Source: Micromonosporaceae bacterium KJ-029 (lineage in GTDB: Bacteria > Actinomycetota > Actinomycetes > Mycobacteriales > Micromonosporaceae). From it: a DNA stretch of 64,000 bases. Below, piece after piece: positions 57,587 through 64,000 of the stretch (position 1 is the first letter of the stretch; each line of letters starts with the position of its first letter). The notes beneath the pieces were generated by a model. The model saw only the letters and a program-made list of their open reading frames with translations, was not told where the DNA came from and did not search any database. The DNA is taken from positions 124,001-188,000 of the forward strand of contig BIFP01000008.1 of assembly GCA_005402585.1 (NCBI GenBank). The letters run 5' to 3'. Both the position numbers and the translations under genes were made by a program.

Positions 57587-58858
57587 GTGAACATGAAGCC
57601 TTACCGGGAGGCACTCGCCCTGCCCGGCCTGCGGTCGTTGCTGCTGGTGGCGGTGCTGGCGCGCATCCCGCTGACCGCGACCGGCGTCACGCTGACGTTC
57701 TACGTCGTACAGGATCTAGGGCGCGGCTACGGTGCGGCCGGGCTGGTCGGCGCGGCGATCACCATCGGCGCGGCGATCGGCGGCCCGCTGCTCGGCCGGC
57801 TGGTCGACCGTCGCGGCCTGCGCCCGGTCCTGGTCCTGACCGCCGTGGCCGAGGCGATCTTCTGGTCCACCGCGCCGATGCTGTCGTACGCCGTGCTGCT
57901 GCCGGCCGCGTTTCTGGCCGGCTCGCTGGCGCTGCCGATCTTCTCGGTGATCCGGCAGTCCATCGCCGCGCTGGTGCCGCCGGAGAAGCGCCGCCCGGCG
58001 TACGCGCTGGACTCGATCTCGGTCGAGCTGTCGTTCATGATCGGCCCCGCCCTCGCCGTGGTCGGGGTCACCACCATCTCCGCCCGCCTCACGCTCTACC
58101 TGGTCGGCGCCGGCATCGTCGCCGCGGGTGTGGTGCTGTGGCTGCTCAACCCACCGGTGCGCAGCGCCAGCGAGGCGGCGCACGGGCCGCAGCCGAGGAT
58201 CGCCCGCCGGCAGTGGCTCACCTCGCGGCTGGTCGCCGTCTTCGCGGTGAGCACTGCGGCCACCCTGGTGCTCGGCGGCACCGACGTGGCGGTGATCGCG
58301 GTGCTGCGGGAGAACGGCGACGCCGGTTTCACCGGCGTGGTGCTCTCCGTCTGGGCGGTCGCGTCGCTGGTGGGTGGCTTCGCGTACGGCGCGGTCCGCC
58401 GCTCGTTCTCGCCGGTCGCGCTGATGGGCGTGCTGAGCCTGTGCACCATCCCGGTCGGGCTCGGCGGCGGACACTGGTGGCTGCTCTGCCTGGCGCTGAT
58501 CCCCGCCGGTGCGCTCTGCGCGCCGACCATCGCGGCCACCTCCGACACCGTCAGCCGGCTGGCCCCGGCCAGCGTGCGGGGCGAGGCGATGGGTCTGCAC
58601 GGCTCCGCGGTCACCGTCGGCATCGCCGTCGGTGCCCCGCTGGCCGGGGCGGTCATCGACGCCTCGGCACCGCTGTGGGGCTTCGCGGTCACCGGCGCGA
58701 TCGGCGCCGTGGTGGCTCTCGCGGTGCTGCCGATCGAGCTGCGCCATCGCCGCGCCGACGCCGCCGCAGCCACCACGCCGGATGGCAACACCATCGACAG
58801 CGACCCGGCCATCTCCGACGGCGACGCCACTCCCACCCTCGCCCCCGCCACCCCCTGA
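57587..58858 (+). CDS. Major facilitator superfamily transporter
   Basis: The 423-residue protein has 12 membrane helices with the MFS loop motif GAAIGGPLLGRLVDRRGLRPVL between helices 2 and 3 and again VAVGAPLAGAVI. It looks like a drug/sugar efflux family (VRQSIAALVPPEKRRPAYALDSISVELSFMIGPAL). No substrate can be given. GGAGG lies ten bases before GTG 57587; ATG 57593 is an alternative. Confidence 0.9.
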   Translation: MNMKPYREALALPGLRSLLLVAVLARIPLTATGVTLTFYVVQDLGRGYGAAGLVGAAITIGAAIGGPLLGRLVDRRGLRPVLVLTAVAEAIFWSTAPMLSYAVLLPAAFLAGSLALPIFSVIRQSIAALVPPEKRRPAYALDSISVELSFMIGPALAVVGVTTISARLTLYLVGAGIVAAGVVLWLLNPPVRSASEAAHGPQPRIARRQWLTSRLVAVFAVSTAATLVLGGTDVAVIAVLRENGDAGFTGVVLSVWAVASLVGGFAYGAVRRSFSPVALMGVLSLCTIPVGLGGGHWWLLCLALIPAGALCAPTIAATSDTVSRLAPASVRGEAMGLHGSAVTVGIAVGAPLAGAVIDASAPLWGFAVTGAIGAVVALAVLPIELRHRRADAAAATTPDGNTIDSDPAISDGDATPTLAPATP

Positions 58859-59125
58859 CAACCGCCCACCTGCCGCAACCCGGCCCACCCCGCGGCGGGC
58901 CCAGCATGGCTGCCCCCCGCAGCGGGCTGGACCCGTCCGGGGCAGGGTCGCGCCCATCGGGGGACGCGCCGGTGCACGTCAGTCACACCGGTTTGGCGCC
59001 CTGAACGGCTGGACCGGCACCCCGCAGACCTCACCGGGTCATCCACTTCCACTCGCCGCCCCCACGGCCCCAAACCCCGCCTCACGCAACCACCCCACCC
59101 GGCTTCCACCCGGGCAGTCGGGGTC
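58859..59125. other. Intergenic stretch without recognisable genes
   Basis: The 410-bp gap between the MFS gene and ctaD is C-rich on the plus strand. This part shows no coding frame with normal codon use, no RNA gene and no strong dyad; the right part holds the repeat at 59126 and the ctaD terminator. Confidence 0.5.
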
Positions 59126-59180
59126 GATCATGAAGTTAGCAGGACTTTCAGAGATCAAAGCCCCCGCTAACTTCATGATC
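59126..59180. repeat. Palindromic element with GATCATGAAGTTAGC arms
   Basis: Perfect 15-bp arms GATCATGAAGTTAGC (59126-59140) and GCTAACTTCATGATC (59166-59180) with 25 bases between. It is much lower in GC than its surroundings. It may act as a terminator for the MFS gene or be a dispersed REP-like repeat. Confidence 0.75.
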
Positions 59181-59210
59181 AACGAGGCGTGAGCGGGGCG
59201 GGGGAAAGGG

Positions 59211-59243
59211 GACGGGCGCCTACCCCTGGGGGTGGCGCCCGTC
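59211..59243 (-). terminator. Hairpin terminator after ctaD
   Basis: GACGGGCGCC (59211-59220) and GGCGCCCGTC (59234-59243) pair perfectly and the loop can pair further (ACCCC/GGGGT). Confidence 0.75.
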
Positions 59244-59268
59244 GTGCGTGCGGGTGTTTGCGGGTTGG

Positions 59269-61026
59269 TCAGCGGCGGTCGATGTCGCTGGCGACGTCCT
59301 CGGTGTAGCTGGCGCCGCCGTCGGCCTCGCTGGTCAGCAGCTTGGCACCGCCCTCGGGCGGGCCGGCGAGGGTCTGCCCGGCGGCCAGCTCCGGGAACTT
59401 GTGGTCGAACGCCGGCCGCTCGGAGCGGATCCGCGGCATCCGGTCGAAGTTGCGCAGCGGCGGCGGCGAGCTGGTCGCCCACTCCAGCGAGTTGCCGTGG
59501 CCCCACGGGTCGTCGACCTCGACCACCGGGCCGGCCTTGTACGACTTCCAGCAGTTGTAGATGAACGGCAGCGTGGAGATACCGGTGATGAACGCGCCGA
59601 TCGTGGAGACCATGTTCAGCGTGGTGAAGCCGTCGATGGCCTGGTAGTCGGCGTACCGCCGGGGCATGCCCTCGCCGCCCAGCCAGTGCTGCACCAGGAA
59701 CGTGGTGTGGAAGCCGATCATGGTCAGCCAGAAGTGGATCTTGCCGAGGCGCTCGTCGAGCATCCGGCCGAACATCTTCGGGAACCAGAAGTAGATGCCG
59801 GCGAACACCGCGAACACGATCGTGCCGAAGAGCACGTAGTGGAAGTGCGCCACCACGAAGTACGAGTCGTGCACGTGGAAGTCGAGCGGCGGGGCGGCCA
59901 GCAGCACGCCGGTCAGACCACCGAAGAGGAAGGTGACCAGGAAGCCGACGGACCACAGCATCGGCGTCTCGAAGCTGATCTGCCCCCGCCACATGGTGCC
60001 GATCCAGTTGAAGAACTTCATACCGGTCGGCACGGCGATCAGGTAGCTCAGGAAGCTGAAGAAGGGCAGCAGTACCTGGCCGGTGGCGAACATGTGGTGC
60101 GCCCAGACGCTCATCGACAGGCCGGCGATGGCGATGGTCGCGGCGACCAGGCCCTTGTAGCCGAAGATCGGCTTGCGGGAGAAGACCGGGATGATCTCGC
60201 TGACGATGCCGAAGAACGGCAGCGCGATGATGTACACCTCGGGGTGGCCGAAGAACCAGAAGAGGTGCTGCCAGAGCATCGGCCCGCCGGTGTCCGGGCT
60301 GTAGACGTGGGCACCGAGGAGACGGTCGGCGGCGAGGGCGAACAGCGCGGCGGCCAGCAGCGGGAAGACCAGGATCACCAGGAGGCTGGTGACCAGCATG
60401 TTCCAGGTGAAGATCGGCATCCGGAACATGGTCATGCCCGGGGCACGCAGGGTCAGGATCGTGGTGATCAGGTTGACCGCGCCGAGGATGGTGCCCAGAC
60501 CGGAGATGGCCAGACCGACCACCCACATGTTGCCGCCGACGCCCGGGGAGTGCTCCATGGTGCTCAGCGGGGTGTACGCGGTCCAGCCGAAGTCCGCCGC
60601 ACCGCCCGGGGTGAGGAAACCGGCGGTGGCCATGGTGCCGCCGAACAGGTACAGCCAGTACGCGAAGCTGTTCAGCCGCGGGAACGAGACGTCCGGCGCG
60701 CCGATCTGGATGGGCACGACGTAGTTGCCGAACGCGAACACGATGGGCGTCGCGAAGAACAGCAGCATGATCGTGCCGTGCATGGTGAACAGCTGGTTGT
60801 ACTGCTCCGGCGACAGGAACTGCAGCCCGGGCCGGGCCAGCTCGGCCCGCATGATCAGGGCCATCAGGCCACCGATCATGAAGAACACGAACGCCGTGAC
60901 CATGTACATGATCCCGATCTGCTTCGCGTCCGTGGTCCGCAGCAGCCGCGCGATGGCCGACCCCTTGACCGGCTCCCGGACCGGCCAGGGCCGGGTCACG
61001 ACCGGCTTGGGTGCGACGGTGGTCAC
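59269..61026 (-). CDS. ctaD: Cytochrome c oxidase subunit I (aa3 type)
   Basis: The 585-residue heme-copper oxidase subunit reduces oxygen at the heme a3-CuB centre and pumps protons. MHGTIM has the first heme a ligand, [15 protein letters not shown] the CuB His and the cross-linked Tyr, [10 protein letters not shown] two more CuB His, and [20 protein letters not shown] the heme a3 and a ligands. Twelve helices are present. GTG 61026 has GGAGG six bases upstream and drops a 12-residue extension. It stands alone, as in mycobacteria. Confidence 0.97.
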   Translation of the reverse strand: MTTVAPKPVVTRPWPVREPVKGSAIARLLRTTDAKQIGIMYMVTAFVFFMIGGLMALIMRAELARPGLQFLSPEQYNQLFTMHGTIMLLFFATPIVFAFGNYVVPIQIGAPDVSFPRLNSFAYWLYLFGGTMATAGFLTPGGAADFGWTAYTPLSTMEHSPGVGGNMWVVGLAISGLGTILGAVNLITTILTLRAPGMTMFRMPIFTWNMLVTSLLVILVFPLLAAALFALAADRLLGAHVYSPDTGGPMLWQHLFWFFGHPEVYIIALPFFGIVSEIIPVFSRKPIFGYKGLVAATIAIAGLSMSVWAHHMFATGQVLLPFFSFLSYLIAVPTGMKFFNWIGTMWRGQISFETPMLWSVGFLVTFLFGGLTGVLLAAPPLDFHVHDSYFVVAHFHYVLFGTIVFAVFAGIYFWFPKMFGRMLDERLGKIHFWLTMIGFHTTFLVQHWLGGEGMPRRYADYQAIDGFTTLNMVSTIGAFITGISTLPFIYNCWKSYKAGPVVEVDDPWGHGNSLEWATSSPPPLRNFDRMPRIRSERPAFDHKFPELAAGQTLAGPPEGGAKLLTSEADGGASYTEDVASDIDRR

Positions 61027-61143
61027 GAGTGGCCTCCGGTTCTGGGTTGTCCCGCTCGGCACGCGCTGTCTCTGCGGGCCGTCATCCGCAAGGAGGATAG
61101 TCCCCGGCAGGTGGCAGCCCCGCGTGGGGTCACCAGGGGTGGA

Positions 61144-62250
61144 TCACAGCGGGCCGAGGAGCAGCCGGTAGTGCTCGCCGAAGATGCGCCCGCCACGCCC
61201 GCGCAACAACGGGTCGCGCAGCGCCGGCGGCACGTCGCGGGTGCGGTTGCGGTCCCGGGTCCGGTCCCGCACCCATCGGGTACGCGGCCGGCGGCGGCTC
61301 TCGTACCCGGTGAGCGCCGCCTCGACGCTGCTCGCGGCACACAGCGACTCGGCGAGCACCACCGCGTCCTCCAGGGCCATCGCGGCGCCCTGGGACAGCG
61401 TCGGCGCGGTGGCGTGGGCGGCGTCGCCGACCAGTAGCACCCGCCCCCGGTACCAGCGGCCGAGTTCGACCTCGTCGGTGGTCGTGACGTGCACCCCGTC
61501 GAGCGCGTCGAGCACCTCCGGCACCGGCCCGCCGTAGTCGCCGAACAGCTCACCCAGCCGAGCCTTCGGGTCGGCCGGCGGTTCGGTGCCGGCCTCGTCG
61601 GCGTAGCAGTGCAGCCGGCCGGCGCCGATCGGCACCACCAGGAAGCCGCTGCGCTGGCCGAGCAGGCCGGTCCACTCGTCGACCACCGGGCCGTGGCGCA
61701 CGAGGCCGCGGTAGACCACCTGGCCGGCGGGGCGGGGCGGCCCACCGAGAGCGGCCAGCGTACGGATCGAGGAGCGCGGCCCGTCCGCACCGATCACCAG
61801 GTCGTACTCGGTCTGGGTGCCGTCGACGAAGGTGACGCCGACGCTGGCCGGCAGCAGCTCGATGGAGCACACCTCGGCGCCGTGCCGGACCGCGCCGCCG
61901 GCCCCGCTAAGCAGCACCCGATGCAGGTCGGAGCGGGGCAGCGCGCGGCATTCCCCGACCCCGGCCCAGAGCGTGTCGAGGTCGACCTCGCACAGCGGCG
62001 CACCGGCCGCGTCGAGGAAGCGTTGCCGGTGGATGACCTGTCCGAAGGGACGTACCGGACCGTCGAGGTCCAGCCGGCGCAGCGCGCGCGCCGCGTTGCC
62101 CGGGAGATAGAGGCCGGCATCGGCGAGTTCACCCGGCGGCGCCTTATCGGTGACGTCGGGCCGGAAGCCCGCCAGGCGCAGCGCCCGGGCCACGGCCAGA
62201 CCGGCGATGCCCGCGCCGACGACAAGGATGCGCAGGGGGGAGCTACGCAT
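61144..62250 (-). CDS. FAD-dependent monooxygenase (PHBH fold)
   Basis: The 368-residue flavoprotein has the dinucleotide-binding GXGXXG (LVVGAGIAGLAVARAL), the DG motif region (YDLVIGADGPRSSIRTL) and the GD motif (LLVGDAAHATAPTLSQGAAMALEDAVVLAE). It would hydroxylate an aromatic or polyketide-like substrate with NAD(P)H; the substrate is unknown. It follows the opposite direction from the cellulase gene and has no operon partner. Confidence 0.93.
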   Translation of the reverse strand: MRSSPLRILVVGAGIAGLAVARALRLAGFRPDVTDKAPPGELADAGLYLPGNAARALRRLDLDGPVRPFGQVIHRQRFLDAAGAPLCEVDLDTLWAGVGECRALPRSDLHRVLLSGAGGAVRHGAEVCSIELLPASVGVTFVDGTQTEYDLVIGADGPRSSIRTLAALGGPPRPAGQVVYRGLVRHGPVVDEWTGLLGQRSGFLVVPIGAGRLHCYADEAGTEPPADPKARLGELFGDYGGPVPEVLDALDGVHVTTTDEVELGRWYRGRVLLVGDAAHATAPTLSQGAAMALEDAVVLAESLCAASSVEAALTGYESRRRPRTRWVRDRTRDRNRTRDVPPALRDPLLRGRGGRIFGEHYRLLLGPL

Positions 62251-62509
62251 GGGGGTGTACGCCTCCGGAGGGGTTCGGCACGCGTTGGAGGCAAGACACT
62301 ACTCGGAGCGATCGGCGCACACCAGAGGCAACCGGTTCGCTGGCGAGACTCCTCGGCGCTCTCAACTCCGCCCGTCGGCGCCGCCCACCCGCCAGCGGGG
62401 GATCATCGGATGACCGATAGTCGCGGCCCGTGACACACGTCACATTTCCCCCCATTCACCCACGCCGGTTGCGCCCCTTGTTTCAAGGATGTAAATGTGA
62501 CGATGAGTG
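62251..62509. other. Divergent control region, left part
   Basis: Between the monooxygenase and the endoglucanase no gene is seen. GTGAC-ACAC-GTCAC (about 62430) is a short dyad. TTGTTT near 62489 could be the -35 of the endoglucanase promoter, but a -10 is not clear. Confidence 0.3.
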
Positions 62510-62523
62510 TGGGAGCGCTCCCG
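62510..62523. promoter_or_regulatory. CebR-type operator of the endoglucanase gene
   Basis: TGGGAGCGCTCCCG contains the perfect palindrome GGGAGCGCTCCC and matches the Streptomyces CebR box TGGGAGCGCTCCCA at 13 of 14 positions. It is 65 bp before the start, so cellobiose-type induction of the cellulase is likely. Confidence 0.85.
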
Positions 62524-62588
62524 GATCCCCACCCGTCCGTCCGGAACCCGTCCCGGCGTCCAGGTGACGCCGCAGCGCAAGGAGCATC

Positions 62589-63713
62589 ATGAGACGTACC
62601 CTTCGGGCCCTCATGGCCGTCGGCCTGCTCGCCGCCGGCTCGATCGTCGCCGTGGCCCTCGGCGGCACCGCCTCCGCCGACACCCTGATCTGCGAGCAGT
62701 ACGGCAGCACCGTCATCCAGAGCCGGTACGTCGTGCAGAACAACCGCTGGGGCACCAGCGCCCAGCAGTGCATCAACGTCACCAGCACCGGCTTCGAGAT
62801 CACCACCCAGAACGGCAGCAACCCGACCAACGGCGCCCCGACCGCGTACCCGTCGATCTTCCTCGGCTGCCACTACACCAACTGCTCCCCCGGGACCAAC
62901 CTGCCGATCCAGGTCAGCCAGATCAGCAGCGCGAACAGCAGCATCAGCTACCGGTACGTCAGCGGGGCCATCTACAACGCCTCGTACGACATCTGGCTCG
63001 ACCCGTCGCCGCGGCGGGACGGGGTGAACCAGATGGAAATCATGATCTGGCTCAACCGGCAGGGCCCGATCCAGCCCATCGGCTCCCCGGTCGGCACCGC
63101 CACCATCGACGGCCGCAGTTGGGAGGTCTGGCGGGGCAGCAACGGCTCCAACAACGTCATCTCGTACCTGGCGCCGTCGGCGATCAGCAGCGCGAACCTC
63201 AACCTGCTGGCGTTCATCAACGACACCCGCAACCGGGGCGCGATCACCAACTCCTGGTACCTGACCAGCATCCAGGCCGGGTTCGAGCCCTGGCAGGGCG
63301 GCACCGGGCTGGCGGTGACCAACTTCTCGGCCGCGGTCAACGGCGGCGGCAACCCGACCACCCCGCCGCCGACCACGCCCCCGCCGGGTGGTGGCAGCGG
63401 CTGCGCGGTGAAGTACACGCCCAACTCGTGGAACAACGGCTTCACCGCCGACGTGCAGATCACCAACACCGGGTCGAGCACGATCAACGGCTGGACCCTG
63501 GCGTACTCGCTGCCGTCCGGGCAGCAGGTGACCAACTCCTGGAACGCCACGGTGACCCAGAGCGGCTCGTCGGTGACCGCCCGCAACGTCGGCCACAACG
63601 GCACGCTCACCCCCGGCGGCACGGCCAGCTTCGGCTACCAGGGCACACTGAGCGGGACGTACTCCTCCCCGTCCAGCTTCACCCTCAACGGCACCACCTG
63701 CACCCGCTCCTGA
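62589..63713 (+). CDS. Secreted GH12 endoglucanase with CBM2
   Basis: The 374-residue protein has a signal peptide ending in GTASA (about 31), a GH12 catalytic domain (to about 255) with LICEQYGSTVIQSRYVVQNNRWGT, YDIWLDP and the nucleophile region QMEIMIWLNRQGPIQPIG (Glu of MEIMIW), a PTTPPPTTPPP linker and a family-2 cellulose-binding module (GCAVKYTPNSWNNGFTADVQITNTG, SWNATVTQSG, FTLNGTTC). It cuts internal beta-1,4 bonds in cellulose. AGGAG precedes the ATG; CebR box upstream. Confidence 0.96.
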   Translation: MRRTLRALMAVGLLAAGSIVAVALGGTASADTLICEQYGSTVIQSRYVVQNNRWGTSAQQCINVTSTGFEITTQNGSNPTNGAPTAYPSIFLGCHYTNCSPGTNLPIQVSQISSANSSISYRYVSGAIYNASYDIWLDPSPRRDGVNQMEIMIWLNRQGPIQPIGSPVGTATIDGRSWEVWRGSNGSNNVISYLAPSAISSANLNLLAFINDTRNRGAITNSWYLTSIQAGFEPWQGGTGLAVTNFSAAVNGGGNPTTPPPTTPPPGGGSGCAVKYTPNSWNNGFTADVQITNTGSSTINGWTLAYSLPSGQQVTNSWNATVTQSGSSVTARNVGHNGTLTPGGTASFGYQGTLSGTYSSPSSFTLNGTTCTRS

Positions 63714-63718
63714 CGACA

Positions 63719-63769
63719 AGGAGGGGCCCCTTCTTAACGCCTCGTGCATAGGAAGGGGCCCCTTTTAAC
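63719..63769 (+). repeat. Second pair of the dispersed palindromic repeat
   Basis: AGGAGGGGCCCCTTCTTAAC (63719-63738) and GGAAGGGGCCCCTTTTAAC (63751-63769), with the same 12-bp spacing as the pair at 39147. It lies between the endoglucanase stop and the next gene's end and may end transcription on both strands. Confidence 0.8.
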
Positions 63770-63789
63770 AACGAGCACCGCCGTGCCGG

Positions 63790-64000
63790 TCAGACCCTGG
63801 TGAGGCGTATGGCGTCGGCGATGACGTAGCCGCTGGCCGAACTCCACCGGCTCACCGCCACCCGGTTGGCGTCGCCGGCCGGTAGCGCGAACGTGCCGAG
63901 ATTGCGCCACTGGCCACCGCCGGTGCGCTGGTCCACGTACACCGTCTGGTTGCCGCCGCTGGTGGCGACGATGTACGGCGTCGACCGGTTGTAGCCGGCG
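63790..64000 (-). CDS. C-terminal end of a protein with a golvesin C-terminal-like domain (partial)
   Basis: Only the last 69 codons are in the window. The minus-strand frame reads YNRSTPYIVATSGGNQTVYVDQ, GQWRNLGTFALPAG and SGYVIADAIRLTRV then stop. This pattern (TVYVDQ, GQWxxLGTF, YVIADAIR) is typical of golvesin/xanthan-lyase-like C-terminal beta domains found on secreted enzymes. What the catalytic part is lies outside the window. Confidence 0.75.
   Translation of the reverse strand, partial: AGYNRSTPYIVATSGGNQTVYVDQRTGGGQWRNLGTFALPAGDANRVAVSRWSSASGYVIADAIRLTRV

Noticed and set aside
58509..59192. Plus-strand frame running past the MFS gene
   Set aside because: It is a shadow of the MFS gene in another frame that reads through the gap into the palindromic repeat.

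Overview
The window looks like a chromosomal segment of a high-GC actinomycete, most likely Micromonospora or a close relative in the Micromonosporaceae. The signs are very high GC with GC-rich third codon positions, many GTG starts and GTGA/ATGA stop-start overlaps, leaderless promoters of the TANNNT-N6-8-start type, an aa3-type cytochrome oxidase, and the actinobacterial block pncB / clpS-DUF2017-mec-cysO-cysM / MBL hydrolase / rph-rdgB, which follows the order of M. tuberculosis Rv1330c-Rv1341. No complete mobile element, CRISPR array, phage or rRNA was seen.

Layout. 1-4063 (minus): peptide ABC importer (two permeases, a lipoprotein receptor) with an M19 dipeptidase, behind a promoter/operator. 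4306-5100: tRNA-His and oligoribonuclease. 5139-6775: a decayed TnpB tail and a GT87 mannosyltransferase. 6897-17087: metal and redox region with YcnI and CopCD (copper) divergent from an ECF sigma / MauE / DsbA-like / membrane-protein operon, then the cobalt/nickel importer CbiMNQO (minus), a Bcp peroxiredoxin and tRNA-Leu. 17161-18645: GNAT acetyltransferase and MOSC protein. 18650-36439: an exopolysaccharide or wall-glycan locus with methyltransferase, LCP glycan ligase, priming phosphoglycosyltransferase, six GT4-like glycosyltransferases, a Wzy-like polymerase, a Wzx-like flippase, a secreted beta-helix protein and a membrane protein with a kinase-N-lobe-like head.

36575-44482: histidine utilisation operon: RpiR-type regulator, hutU, an M20 amidohydrolase, hutF, hutI, hutH. 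Together they would convert histidine to glutamate by the formylglutamate branch, with the M20 enzyme in the deformylase slot. 44613-57521: housekeeping block with nucleotide hygiene (rdgB, rph), an MBL-fold hydrolase, the CysO-dependent cysteine pathway (mec, cysO, cysM), DUF2017, clpS, a degenerate P-loop protein divergent from a giant LuxR regulator, pncB and pncA. 57587-64000: an MFS transporter, ctaD, an FAD monooxygenase, a secreted GH12-CBM2 endoglucanase behind a CebR-type operator, and the C-terminal end of a golvesin-like-domain protein.

The most unusual points are: a CysO sulfur carrier that does not end at its Gly-Gly but runs on for 38 residues with a tandem duplication; a dispersed palindromic repeat that supplies the apparent ribosome site and TTG start of the hut M20 hydrolase; clean undescribed operators upstream of the cbi, hut and dipeptidase operons; and at least eleven genes with a -10 hexamer 6-8 nt before the start codon.
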